From assembly GCA_017307955.1 (NCBI GenBank), contig JAFKFV010000009.1:186001-250000 (forward strand): a stretch of DNA of 64,000 nucleotides, written 5' to 3'. The position numbers and the translations under genes were made by a program. The DNA is from Allobosea sp. GTDB lineage: Bacteria > Pseudomonadota > Alphaproteobacteria > Rhizobiales > Kaistiaceae. Positions 24,603-33,530 of the stretch are shown here, piece after piece. The notes below the pieces were generated by a model. It was not told the origin of the DNA, made no database searches, and saw only the letters and a list, made by a program, of their open reading frames with translations. Numbering within the stretch: the first letter of the stretch is position 1; every line of letters starts with the position of its first letter.

Positions 24603-25394
24603 ATGGACCTCGATCTCAAGGGCAAGGTCGCCCTCATCACCGGCCCGGCCAAGGGCATGGGCGCAGCCGTCAGCCGGGCCTTCGCCGCCGAGGGCTGCCG
24701 CTTGCTGCTGCTCGGCCGCGATCTTGCCGCCATCGCGCCGGTCGACGCCGGGATCAGGGAGGCCGGCGGCACGGTCTCCGTCGCGCGCTGCGACGTGACG
24801 GTCGCCGAGGACTGCGAGGCGGCGGTCGCCAAGGCGCAGTCGCTGTTCGGCGCGGTCGACATCCTCGTCAATGTCGCCGGCGGCACGGGCCCGATCGGCA
24901 AGACCGGCGCGCAAACCACCACCGACGAATTCCGCGACATCATCGACGTCAACATGACGGGCTGCTTCAACATGATGCGCGCCGCGGCGCCGGCGATGAT
25001 GGCGCAGCGCTCCGGCAAGATCGTCAATGTCGGCGGCACCTTCGGCATGCGCGGTCGTGCCGGCCGGGTTGCCTATTCCTCGTCGAAATGGGGCCTGCGC
25101 GGTCTCACCAAGAGCTTCTCGCTCGAACTCGGCCCGCACAACATCAACGTCAACTGCGTCGCCCCCGGCATGGTCGACGGCCCCCGCTTCCGCGACAAGG
25201 TCTGCCGCGACATGGCCGAGAAGCTCGGCATCAGCGTCGAGGAAGCCGCGCGGCGCCATGCCGAGGACTATGCGCTGAAGCGCGTCTCGACCGATGCCGA
25301 TGTCGCGCATGCGTGCCTCTTCCTCGCCAGCGACGTGTCGCGCCAGATCACGGGCGTCGACCTGCCGGTCGACGGCGGTTGGGCTTCGCTCTAG
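24603..25394 (+). CDS. SDR-family oxidoreductase (C15/oxygenase operon)
   Basis: 263-aa classical short-chain dehydrogenase. TGPAKGMG near residues 14-21 is the cofactor motif, with NVAG and a YSSSK catalytic Tyr/Lys pair. As in the SDR at 16422-17210, the segment that normally holds the catalytic Ser reads NVGGTFG, so Ser is absent and an adjacent Thr is the only hydroxyl candidate. It ends in DLPVDGGW, the usual substrate-loop/C-terminal pattern. It follows the oxygenase gene after 83 bases containing a hairpin. Confidence 0.9.
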   Translation: MDLDLKGKVALITGPAKGMGAAVSRAFAAEGCRLLLLGRDLAAIAPVDAGIREAGGTVSVARCDVTVAEDCEAAVAKAQSLFGAVDILVNVAGGTGPIGKTGAQTTTDEFRDIIDVNMTGCFNMMRAAAPAMMAQRSGKIVNVGGTFGMRGRAGRVAYSSSKWGLRGLTKSFSLELGPHNINVNCVAPGMVDGPRFRDKVCRDMAEKLGISVEEAARRHAEDYALKRVSTDADVAHACLFLASDVSRQITGVDLPVDGGWASL

Positions 25395-25426
25395 GCTCCC
25401 TCTCCCTCATCGACGGATCCGACGCC

Positions 25427-26365
25427 ATGATCACGCTCGCCGATGTCGAGGCCGCCCGCGCGCGGCTCGATGGCAATATCCGCCGCACGCCCTTGATCGC
25501 GGCCGACAATCTCTCGGCGCCGATCAGCGCGGCCGATCTCTATCTGAAGCTCGAAAGCCTGCAGGCGACAGGCTCGTTCAAGGCGCGCGGCGCCACCAAC
25601 CGCCTACTGGCGACGCCCCGAGCCGAGCTTGAGAAGGGCATCGTCGCGGCGTCGGGCGGCAATCACGGCGTCGCCGTGGCGCGGACCGGCGCGCTTGCCG
25701 GCGTTCCAGCGCATATCTTCGTGCCCGAGACGATCGCGCCCTCGAAGCTCGCCAAGCTCAAGCAGTGGGGTGCGCATGTCGAACTGGTCGGCCAGGTGTT
25801 CGACGAGGCCGACCGCGCAGCCCGCGCTTTTGCCGCCTCGATCGGCGCCATCTATTTCCACCCCTTCGCCGATCCGCTGGTCGTGGCCGGCCAGGGCACG
25901 CTGGCGCTCGAAGTGCTCGACCAGTTGCCCGACGTCGATACCTTCCTGATCGCTATCGGCGGCGGCGGCCTCATCGGCGGCATGGGCACCGCCATCCGCG
26001 CGCTGAGGCCCGGCGCGCGCATCATCGGCATCGAGCCTGTGGGCTGCCCGACTCTGAAGGCGAGCCTCGATGCCGGCCATGTCGTCACGGTCAAGACCAT
26101 CACGACGCGCGTACCGACCATGACCTGCGCCCGCACCGACGATGCGGTGTTCGAACTCGTGCGCTCGGTCGTCGACGACATCGTGCTCATCGACGATGCG
26201 GCGATGGTCGAGGCGGCGCGCTGGCTCTGGTTCGAACTCGGCATCGCCGCCGACCTCTCGGGTGCAGCCGCGGCCGCGGCGCTGAAGACCGGCGCGGTGA
26301 CCGTGCGGCCGGGCGAAAAGGTCTGCGCCCTCGTCTGCGGCGCCGGCCCGGACGGGATCGCCTGA
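25427..26365 (+). CDS. PLP-dependent threonine/serine dehydratase-like enzyme
   Basis: 312-aa fold-type II PLP enzyme. Lys52 in GSFKARGA is the Schiff-base residue, SGGNHGVAVA binds the substrate carboxylate, and GGGGLIGG is the phosphate loop. This arrangement is shared by threonine dehydratase, serine racemase and threo-3-hydroxyaspartate dehydratase. No C-terminal ACT domain is present, so it is the catabolic rather than the isoleucine-feedback type. As last gene of the unit it may deaminate a hydroxy-amino acid released by the pathway. Confidence 0.88.
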   Translation: MITLADVEAARARLDGNIRRTPLIAADNLSAPISAADLYLKLESLQATGSFKARGATNRLLATPRAELEKGIVAASGGNHGVAVARTGALAGVPAHIFVPETIAPSKLAKLKQWGAHVELVGQVFDEADRAARAFAASIGAIYFHPFADPLVVAGQGTLALEVLDQLPDVDTFLIAIGGGGLIGGMGTAIRALRPGARIIGIEPVGCPTLKASLDAGHVVTVKTITTRVPTMTCARTDDAVFELVRSVVDDIVLIDDAAMVEAARWLWFELGIAADLSGAAAAAALKTGAVTVRPGEKVCALVCGAGPDGIA

Positions 26366-26376
26366 AGCCAGAGCGC

Positions 26377-27168
26377 TCAGGCGCGCTGGACGATGCAGCC
26401 CTCGGCAACGAACTGCGACAGCACCGCTTCGGGCGCGTCCTCCTCGACGACGAGCTGCGTGATCGACGCCGCCGGCGCGACGCGGTAGGGCGCGGCCGTG
26501 CCGACCTTGTCGGTCGTCGCGGCGACGACGAGGCCGGCCGCATTGCGCAGCATCGCCCGCTTCACCTCCGCCTCGGCACTGGAAAAGGCCGTGATGCCCG
26601 CGGCCGGATCGACGCCGCAGGCCCCGAGAAAGAGCAGATCGGCCCGCAGCCGATCGACGGCCGCGACCGTTTCCGGCCCGACCGAGGCGCCGAGCGAGCG
26701 GTCGAACGGGCCGCCCAGCAGGATCAGATCAGCCGCCGGATGCGCCGCGATGACCCCCGCGACCGCGACGGCATTGGTCGCTACCGTCACATGCAGCGAT
26801 GGCGGGATGGCGCGGGCGATGGCGAGATTGGTGGTTCCCGCATCGATGAAGACAAGCTGGCCCGGCGAGAGCAGGCGCACGGCGGCGGCGGCCAGCCTCG
26901 CCTTGGCCGCGACGGCGATGGTCGCCCGAACCTCGGGCGGCGCCGCGGCAGGCGCCAGCGGTACCGCGCCGCCATAGACGCGGCGGCAGGCGCCTGCCCG
27001 CGCCAACTCGCGCAGGTCGCGGCGGATCGTATCCTCCGAAACCCCGAAGCTGCTGGCGAGCTCGGTCGCGAGCACGCGGCCGTCGGCCGCGAGCCGATCC
27101 CGGATCACCCGGTGCCGTTCCTCGGCAAGAACGTGAATGTTGACGCCCATTGATGCACGTTCTTGCAT
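26377..27168 (-). CDS. DeoR-family transcriptional regulator
   Basis: 263-aa regulator. The N-terminal helix-turn-helix contains LASSFGVSEDTIRRDLRELARAG with the DeoR signature and VYGGAV. The C-terminal sugar-phosphate-sensing domain has IDAGTTNLAIARAIP and TNAVAVAG. Family members usually respond to a phosphorylated sugar or related metabolite. An alternative ATG is at 27150; neither start has a clear ribosome site. An 11-bp inverted repeat covers its 5' end. It is divergent from an MFS gene, the probable target, and convergent with the dehydratase gene. Confidence 0.9.
   Translation of the reverse strand: MQERASMGVNIHVLAEERHRVIRDRLAADGRVLATELASSFGVSEDTIRRDLRELARAGACRRVYGGAVPLAPAAAPPEVRATIAVAAKARLAAAAVRLLSPGQLVFIDAGTTNLAIARAIPPSLHVTVATNAVAVAGVIAAHPAADLILLGGPFDRSLGASVGPETVAAVDRLRADLLFLGACGVDPAAGITAFSSAEAEVKRAMLRNAAGLVVAATTDKVGTAAPYRVAPAASITQLVVEEDAPEAVLSQFVAEGCIVQRA
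27125..27166. promoter_or_regulatory. 11-bp inverted repeat at the deoR-type gene start
   Basis: GCAAGAACGTG (27125-27135) and CACGTTCTTGC (27156-27166) are perfect inverted arms with a 20-base spacer. They cover both candidate start codons of the DeoR gene and lie about 90 bases before the divergent MFS gene. The spacing suits an autoregulatory operator bound by a dimer or tetramer. Confidence 0.45.
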
Positions 27169-27254
27169 GATTGGAGGCGGCGTGCAATATCTGAGCTCCC
27201 CCTTCGGCTGCTGCTTCGGCCCAGCCGCGTCTCCTCCTGCGATCGAGTCGCTTC

Positions 27255-28475
27255 ATGTCCTTCGGCCTCCCCCTCGGCCCCCAGCATCGGGTCTACGCGG
27301 CCTTCACCATCTATGCCTTCAGCATGGGCAACATTTTCCCGCGCTTCCCCGACATCAAGGCGGCGATGGGCGTCCAGGAAGGCGCTTTCGGCCTCAGCCT
27401 GATCGGCACGCCGACCGGCACGCTCATCTCGCTCACGATCGCCGCGCCGTTCCTCGAGCGCATCGGCTTCCGCCGCGCGCTGCTCGCGCTGATCCCGCTG
27501 GTGGCGCTCACCTTCGCGATCGCTTCGCACGCGCCGAGCCCGCTCGCCTTCTTCTTCCTGCTCGTTCCCGTCGGCATCATGCTCGGCTGCGTGGAGATCA
27601 TCCTGAACGTGGAGGCCGACCGGACGGAATTCCTGATCGGCCGGCGCATCATGAACCGCGCCCATTCCTTCTGGAGCATCGGCTTCTTCAGCGCCGGCAT
27701 CTTCGGCGGCCTCGTCGCGCAGGCCGGCATCAGCCCGCAGCTGCATCTGGCGCTGATCGTGCCGATCGCGATCGTCGGCGTCGCGCTGTTCCTCGGCGGC
27801 TACCAGCCCTCGCCGAAGCGCGAGGTGGCCTCCGACGCAGAGGCGCCCCGCTTCGTGCGCCCGACCATCGCCATCCTGGTCCTCGTCGGCACCACGCTGT
27901 CGGCACTGCTCCTCGAGGGTGCCAGCCTCGACTGGTCGGCGATCTATATGCGCAGCATCTTCGAATCCGGCCCGCTGATGGCCGCGCTGGCGGTGGCGAC
28001 CTTCGCCTTCTGCCAGGCGACGACCCGGTTCTTCGCCGATGGCTTCGTCGAGCGCTATTCGCCGTCGGGCGTCGCGCGCAGCATGACGGTGGTGATGGCG
28101 ATCGGCGTGCTGTTCGTCTATTTCTCGCCGCACCCGCTCGTCTCGCTCGCCGGCTTCGCCCTGCTCGGCATCGGCTCGGCGACCATCTTCCCGCTCGCCA
28201 TCTCGGCGGCAGCGCAGCGCACCGACCGGCCGGGCGCGATCAATGTCGCCTCGCTGACGCAGCTTTCCTTCGGCGCCTTCCTGCTCGGCCCTCCCCTGCT
28301 CGGCTTCGTCGCGGAGCATTGGGGCATCCGCGCGGCCTTCGGCGTCGCGGTTCCGCTGGTCCTGCTGACCTTCATCGCGGCGCCCGCGCTCGGGGGCCGG
28401 CCGATCCGCAAGGATGGACCGCCCGGCGACGGCGATGTCGTCGCCCGCGCCTCGGCCCATCAGGAATCCTACTGA
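27255..28475 (+). CDS. MFS transporter (YbjJ/fucose-permease-like)
   Basis: 406-aa inner-membrane protein with 12 predicted helices. The N-terminal region FPRFPDIKAAMGVQEGAFGLSLIGTPTG resembles the YbjJ-like MFS group, whose substrates are mostly unknown. The conserved inter-domain motif includes NVEADRTEF. It is divergent from the DeoR regulator with an 86-base gap, so import of a sugar-related compound under DeoR control is a reasonable guess. It ends 6 bases before the convergent AMP nucleosidase gene. Confidence 0.85.
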   Translation: MSFGLPLGPQHRVYAAFTIYAFSMGNIFPRFPDIKAAMGVQEGAFGLSLIGTPTGTLISLTIAAPFLERIGFRRALLALIPLVALTFAIASHAPSPLAFFFLLVPVGIMLGCVEIILNVEADRTEFLIGRRIMNRAHSFWSIGFFSAGIFGGLVAQAGISPQLHLALIVPIAIVGVALFLGGYQPSPKREVASDAEAPRFVRPTIAILVLVGTTLSALLLEGASLDWSAIYMRSIFESGPLMAALAVATFAFCQATTRFFADGFVERYSPSGVARSMTVVMAIGVLFVYFSPHPLVSLAGFALLGIGSATIFPLAISAAAQRTDRPGAINVASLTQLSFGAFLLGPPLLGFVAEHWGIRAAFGVAVPLVLLTFIAAPALGGRPIRKDGPPGDGDVVARASAHQESY

Positions 28476-28481
28476 GAAGCC

Positions 28482-29981
28482 TTACTGGAAGGCCGGCTCG
28501 GTGAACGAGCGCAGCTTGCGCGAATGGAGCCGTTCCGGCGCCATCTCGCGCAGCTTCTCCAGCGCGCGGATGCCGATCTCGAGATGCTGGCCGACCTGGG
28601 TGCGGTAGAATTCCGACGCCATGCCGGGCAGCTTCAATTCGCCATGCAGCGGCTTGTCGGAGACGCAGAGCAGCGTGCCGTAGGGAACGCGGAATCGGAA
28701 GCCGTTTGCAGCGATCGTCGCCGATTCCATGTCGAGCGCGATGGCGCGCGACTGCGAGAAGCGCTGCACCGGCTCGCGATGGTCGCGCAGTTCCCAGTTG
28801 CGGTTGTCGATGGTCGCGACCGTGCCCGTGCGCATGATGCGCTTGAGGTCATAGCCCTCGAGCCCCGTGACCTCCTCGACCGCCTCCTCCAGCGCCACCT
28901 GTACCTCGGCGAGCGGCGGGATCGGGATCCAGCTCGGCAGGTCGGCATCGAGCACATGGTCCTCGCGCACATAGCCATGCGCGAGCACATAGTCGCCCAG
29001 CGCCTGACTGTTGCGGAGACCGGCGCAGTGGCCGAGCATCAGCCAGGCATGCGGCCTCAGGACGGCGATGTGGTCGGTGATCGTCTTGGCGTTGGACGGA
29101 CCGACTCCGATATTGACCATGGTGATGCCGGAGCTGGCGCCGAATTTCAGGTGATAGGCCGGCATCTGCGGCAGGCGCGGCGGCGCCCGGCCCGAGACCG
29201 GTTCGGCATGGCCGGCCGGCGTCACGAGATTGCCGGGCTCGACAAAGGCGGAATAGCCGCCGCCGCCCTCGGCCATCAGGCGGCGGGCGCGGGCGCAGAA
29301 CTCGTCGATATAGAACTGGTAGTTGGTGAAGAGCACGAAGTTCTGGAAATGCTCGGCGCTCGTCGCGGTGTAATGCGCGAGGCGGAACAGCGAATAGTCG
29401 ATGCGCGGCGCCGTGAACGGCGCCAGCGGCAGCGGCACGCCGGGCGTCGGCTCATAGGTGCCATTGACGATGGCATCGTCCGTCACCGCGAGGTCGGGCA
29501 CGTCGAACATGTCGCGGAGCGGCCGCTCGATCTTCTCGGCCAGTTCGCCCTCGACATGGACGCCGCCGGGAAAGGCAAAATGCAGCGGAATCGGCAGGCT
29601 GGAAGGCCCGACCACGACCGGGACGCCGTGATTCCTCAGCAACAGGCGGATCTGGTCGGTCAGATAGGAGCGGAAGAGCTCGGGCTGCGTGATCGTCGTC
29701 GCATAGTCGCCCGGCCCGGAGACATGGCCATAGGCAAGGCGCGAGTCGATCTTGGCGTAGCTCGACGTGCTGATCGCGATCTGCGGATAGGTGGCGCGCA
29801 CCCTCCCCTCGGGCGGGCGGCCATGCAGCAGATCGAAGAAGCGGTCCCGCAGGTGCTTGGTGTGCGCGTCATATATTTCGATCAGCCGTGCCACGGCGCG
29901 GCCTGCATCGGTGAAGGCTTCGGTCGGGATCGGCTCCGGCAGGTCGAAGAGGCTCGTCTCGCGCGGCAGGTCTCGTGTCAT
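28482..29981 (-). CDS. amn: AMP nucleosidase
   Basis: 499-aa enzyme that splits AMP into adenine and ribose 5-phosphate, part of purine balance in the cytoplasm. The N-terminal Amn-specific domain contains SRLAYGHVSGPGDYATTITQPELF. The C-terminal nucleoside-phosphorylase-like domain has NIGVGPSNAKTITDHIAVLRPHAWLMLGHCAG and DMESATIAANG, which holds the ribose-binding Glu. Length and motifs fit the E. coli enzyme (484 aa). The ATG at 29981 is preferred to an upstream start with no conserved sequence. It follows osmC on the same strand. Confidence 0.93.
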   Translation of the reverse strand: MTRDLPRETSLFDLPEPIPTEAFTDAGRAVARLIEIYDAHTKHLRDRFFDLLHGRPPEGRVRATYPQIAISTSSYAKIDSRLAYGHVSGPGDYATTITQPELFRSYLTDQIRLLLRNHGVPVVVGPSSLPIPLHFAFPGGVHVEGELAEKIERPLRDMFDVPDLAVTDDAIVNGTYEPTPGVPLPLAPFTAPRIDYSLFRLAHYTATSAEHFQNFVLFTNYQFYIDEFCARARRLMAEGGGGYSAFVEPGNLVTPAGHAEPVSGRAPPRLPQMPAYHLKFGASSGITMVNIGVGPSNAKTITDHIAVLRPHAWLMLGHCAGLRNSQALGDYVLAHGYVREDHVLDADLPSWIPIPPLAEVQVALEEAVEEVTGLEGYDLKRIMRTGTVATIDNRNWELRDHREPVQRFSQSRAIALDMESATIAANGFRFRVPYGTLLCVSDKPLHGELKLPGMASEFYRTQVGQHLEIGIRALEKLREMAPERLHSRKLRSFTEPAFQ

Positions 29982-30096
29982 CCGGTGGCCCCAAGCAATC
30001 CGGGTCCGAGGAACCCGCGAGACGGTTGAATGCGCGCGACTGTCGGCCACCCGGCCCGCCCGGTCAAGGCAGGCCGGCCGGCCGACGAGGATCGGC

Positions 30097-30522
30097 TCAG
30101 ACGAGCTTGGCGTCGAGCGAGATCGGCACGGCCTTCAGCGCCTTGGAGACGGGGCAGCCTTCCTTGGTGGCGGCGGCGATCGTGTCGAACTCGGCCTTGT
30201 CGATGCCGGGGATCTTCGCCTCGGTGACGAGTTGGATCGAGGTGATCTCGAAGCCGCCGGCGACCGGATCGACCTTGACCTTGGCGGTCGTCTTCACGCT
30301 CTCGACCGTGTGGCCAGCGCCGGAGAGGCCGGCGGACAGCGCCATCGAGAAGCAGGCCGCATGCGCGGCGGCGATCAGCTCCTCGGGATTGGTCCCGACG
30401 CCGCTCTCGAAGCGCGAGGAGAAGTTGTACTGGCCCTCAAAAGCGCCGCTGCCGAGCTTGACGGTGCCCTTGCCGGCCTTGAGATCGCCCTGCCATTCGG
30501 CGTCGGAAATACGTGTCGGCAT
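30097..30522 (-). CDS. osmC: OsmC-family peroxiredoxin
   Basis: 141-aa thiol peroxidase that reduces organic hydroperoxides. The two redox cysteines are Cys57 (AHAACFSMAL) and Cys123 (EGCPVSKAL), as in OsmC. The N-terminal part GTVKLGSGAFEGQYNFSSRFE is also OsmC-like rather than Ohr-like. It is a stand-alone gene 115 bases upstream of amn on the same strand. Confidence 0.93.
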   Translation of the reverse strand: MPTRISDAEWQGDLKAGKGTVKLGSGAFEGQYNFSSRFESGVGTNPEELIAAAHAACFSMALSAGLSGAGHTVESVKTTAKVKVDPVAGGFEITSIQLVTEAKIPGIDKAEFDTIAAATKEGCPVSKALKAVPISLDAKLV

Positions 30523-30648
30523 TCTTCGCTCCCGTTGCGGCCGGCGACGGGGACTGCGCCGGCTTCAAGACCCTGAAGCTAGGGCTCGCAGGCGACAACG
30601 CCAAGACGCGTTCGCATCGGCCCTGTCCGTTCGCACGGCGGCGAAGCC

Positions 30649-32145
30649 TCAGTGGCCGGGGAAGAGGTCGTCGCGCGGCCGGGCATAGCGCGGCAGGAAG
30701 AAGGTCAGGAACCCGACCACGACGAGCGCCGCGGCGCCGAAGCCCGTCGACCAGACGAAGGCGCTGACGAAGTCCTGGTTGGTGATCGCGAGGCGCCCGA
30801 AGAAGACGACGCCGGTCAGCGCGATGCCCATCGCGGTGCCGACCTGGCCGACGGCGCTGACGACGCCCGAGGCCGAGCCGGCATGGCGGACCGGGACATC
30901 GACCAGCACGAAATTGAACACCGGCGAGACGATGAGGCCCATGCCGATGCCGCCGACGATCAGCGTCGGGATCATGTCCCATGGCGTCATGGCATGACCG
31001 AGCAGGTCGGCCGTAAGGCCGAGCGCGCCGATCGCCGCCGCGAGCACGAAGCAACCCGTCGTCAGCACCAGGCGGCCGAAGCGCGGTACGAGCAGCGGTC
31101 CGGACGCGCCTGCGGCGACAGCAACGCCGAGCGAGAACGGAATGCCGGTGAGGCCCGCCTCGAGCACCGAGAAGCCGAGGCCGAGCTGCATGTAGAGCGT
31201 CTGTGTCAGGAAGAAGCCGCCGACGATGCCGAAAAAGCTGCCGGCGATGAGGATGCCGACGGTGAAGGAGCGGTAGTGGAAGAGGCGCGGCACGACCAGC
31301 GGCGAGCCGTCGATGCGGTCGCGCCGCCGCTGGCTCCAGGCGAAGAGCACGAAGGCCGGCAGCGACAGCGCGATCATCGCGAAGCCCCAGAGCGGCCAGC
31401 CCTGCTCGCGGCCCTGGATCAGCGGGAAGGTCAGGAGGCTCATGGCGGCGAGCGCCAGGATCGTGCCGGCGATGTCGAGTTTCAGCGGGTGCGGCGAGCG
31501 CGCGGCCGGCAGCGTGAACCAGGCGACGATCATCGCGATGATGCCGACCGGCACATTGACGAGGAAGATCATGCGCCAGCCGAGGCCGAACAGGCTGCTC
31601 GCAACGAGCAGCGCGCCGAGGATCGGTCCGAGCACGCTCGCGAGCCCGGCGATGCCGCCATAATAGGCTGAGATATGCGCCCGCTCCTTCGGATCGACAT
31701 AGAGGATCTGGATCATGGACATGATCTGCGGGACCATGATCGCCGCCATTGCGCCCTGGAAGAGCCGCGCGGCCACCAGCCCGGTCCCTGTCGTCGAGAA
31801 GCCGCACAGCGCCGAGGCGACCGTGAAGCCCGCCATGCCGATCAGGAACATGGTCTTGTAGCCGTAGATGTCGCCGAGCCGGCCGCCGGGGATCAGGAAC
31901 AGCGCGAAGGTCAGCGCATAGCCCGCGACAATCCACTGGATCGAGGCATAGTCGGCGCCGATGCCGTGCTGGATCGAGGGTATCGCGACATTGACGATCG
32001 TGCCGTCGAGGATGTCCATGAAGAAGGCGGTGAGCACGACGAGGACGGCGATGCGGCGGGCGCGGCCCGTCAGCAGCGGCTCCGGGCGATCCGGTTCCGG
32101 GGCTCGGGCTTGGGCTCGGGCTGGCCGGTTCGTCTGGGCGTCCAA
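30649..32145 (-). CDS. MFS exporter of the DHA2 (EmrB/QacA) type
   Basis: About 498-aa inner-membrane drug/proton antiporter with 14 predicted helices. ILDGTIVNVAIPSI in helix 1 is the DHA2 motif D1; GGRLGDIYGYKTMF is the loop 2-3 motif; GPILGALL is motif C for antiporters. No membrane-fusion partner is adjacent. The probable start is the TTG at 32145, preceded by GAGGAG at good spacing; the frame stays open far upstream through antisense of xthA. Divergent from xthA. Confidence 0.88.
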   Translation of the reverse strand: MDAQTNRPARAQARAPEPDRPEPLLTGRARRIAVLVVLTAFFMDILDGTIVNVAIPSIQHGIGADYASIQWIVAGYALTFALFLIPGGRLGDIYGYKTMFLIGMAGFTVASALCGFSTTGTGLVAARLFQGAMAAIMVPQIMSMIQILYVDPKERAHISAYYGGIAGLASVLGPILGALLVASSLFGLGWRMIFLVNVPVGIIAMIVAWFTLPAARSPHPLKLDIAGTILALAAMSLLTFPLIQGREQGWPLWGFAMIALSLPAFVLFAWSQRRRDRIDGSPLVVPRLFHYRSFTVGILIAGSFFGIVGGFFLTQTLYMQLGLGFSVLEAGLTGIPFSLGVAVAAGASGPLLVPRFGRLVLTTGCFVLAAAIGALGLTADLLGHAMTPWDMIPTLIVGGIGMGLIVSPVFNFVLVDVPVRHAGSASGVVSAVGQVGTAMGIALTGVVFFGRLAITNQDFVSAFVWSTGFGAAALVVVGFLTFFLPRYARPRDDLFPGH

Positions 32146-32343
32146 GTCGTCGTTCTCCTCGACTGCGGGCAATCGGGCGCTCCGCAAGCGCGGCAAGGCC
32201 GCGACGGATATATACGGATTTTGCGCCGCGCGCCTGTGGCTTCCATGCCGCGGCCCGAACGGCGCAATCGCAATCCCCGTCGTCGCGCTCCGAGGGCATG
32301 GCGCACCTATCCTCGCGGCGCGTCTGCCACTAATCTTCCCGCC

Positions 32344-33126
32344 ATGAAGATCGCGACCTGGAACATCAACGGCGTCAGAGCCCGGATCGAGAATGCCGTC
32401 GCCTGGGTGCGCGAAGCGCAGCCGGACATTGTCGGCCTGCAGGAGATCAAGACCGTCGACGAGGGTTTCCCCGCCGCGGCCTTTGAGGATCTCGGCTACA
32501 ATGTCGCAGTGCATGGCCAGAAGGGCTTCAACGGCGTCGCGCTGTTGTCGAAGCTGCCCTTCGACGAGGTCAATCGCGGCCTGCCGGGCGATTCGACCGA
32601 CGAGCAGGCCCGCTTCATCGAGGGCGTCTTCTCCGTCCCCTCGGGGGCGCTGCGCGTCGTGTCGCTCTATCTGCCGAACGGCAATCCGATCGGCACGGAG
32701 AAATTCACCTATAAGCTCGCCTGGATGGAGCGGCTGCGGCGCTGGGCGGCGGAACGCCTCCTGACGGAGGAGCCGCTCGTCATGGGCGGCGACTACAACG
32801 TCATTCCCGAGCCGCGCGACGCCAAGGACCCGTCGATCTGGACCCATGACGCGCTCTTCCAGCCCGAGAGTCGGCAGGCCCTGCGCGCGATCGAGAATCT
32901 CGGCTTCACGGAGGCGCTGCGAGCCGCCACCGACGAAGGCGGCCTCTACACCTTCTGGGACTATCAGGCCGGCGCCTGGCAGAAGAACAACGGCATCCGC
33001 ATCGACCATCTCCTGCTCTCGCCGCAGGCTGCCGACCGCCTCGTCTCGGTCGGAATCGACAAGCATGTGCGCGCCTGGGAGAAGCCGTCCGACCATGTAC
33101 CGGTCTTCGTGGAGCTGGCGCTGTGA
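32344..33126 (+). CDS. xthA: Exodeoxyribonuclease III
   Basis: 260-aa AP endonuclease/3' exonuclease for base-excision repair. MKIATWNINGVRARI, the metal-binding Glu34 in GLQEIK, GGDYNVIP with catalytic Asp and Asn, and the C-terminal SDHVPV with catalytic His are all present. Length matches the family (about 260). Its stop overlaps the GTG of the GFA-family gene, so the two are coupled. Confidence 0.94.
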   Translation: MKIATWNINGVRARIENAVAWVREAQPDIVGLQEIKTVDEGFPAAAFEDLGYNVAVHGQKGFNGVALLSKLPFDEVNRGLPGDSTDEQARFIEGVFSVPSGALRVVSLYLPNGNPIGTEKFTYKLAWMERLRRWAAERLLTEEPLVMGGDYNVIPEPRDAKDPSIWTHDALFQPESRQALRAIENLGFTEALRAATDEGGLYTFWDYQAGAWQKNNGIRIDHLLLSPQAADRLVSVGIDKHVRAWEKPSDHVPVFVELAL

Positions 33127-33530
33127 GCGAGCCGATCACAGGCGGCTGCCTGTGCGGGCGCATCCACTACCGCATCGACAGGCCGCCGCGTCTCGTCTGC
33201 CACTGCCATTGCAGGCTCTGCCAGCTCGCCGGCGGCGCCCTCTTCATCACCTGGGCGACCTTCGATGCGCCGGCCTTCCACCTGACCGCGGGCAATCCCG
33301 CGACGCACGAATCCTCCACGCTCGGCCGCCGCCATTTCTGCGCCGATTGCGGCACGCCGCTGATGATGACCATGATCGACGACGACGAGCGGATTGACGT
33401 CACGCTCGCCTCGCTCGACGAGCCCGACGCCTTTCCCGTCCAGCACAATATCTGGGTCGGCAGCCGCCGCGCCGCCGCCAAGGGCTTCGACCCGGAGCTG
33501 CCGTCCCATCATGACGAACCGGAAGGCTGA
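33123..33530 (+). CDS. GFA-family (DUF636) zinc protein
   Basis: 135-aa protein of the GFA fold, related to a proposed glutathione-dependent formaldehyde-activating enzyme. Zinc-binding cysteines are arranged as GGCLCG, CHCHCRLC and FCADCG, as in the family. Its actual reaction is unsettled for most members. The GTG start overlaps the xthA stop. Confidence 0.88.
   Translation: MSEPITGGCLCGRIHYRIDRPPRLVCHCHCRLCQLAGGALFITWATFDAPAFHLTAGNPATHESSTLGRRHFCADCGTPLMMTMIDDDERIDVTLASLDEPDAFPVQHNIWVGSRRAAAKGFDPELPSHHDEPEG

Noticed and set aside
30649..33096. An 815-residue form of the DHA2 exporter
   Set aside because: The upstream extension is antisense to xthA. The first membrane helix begins shortly after the TTG at 32145, which follows GAGGAG.
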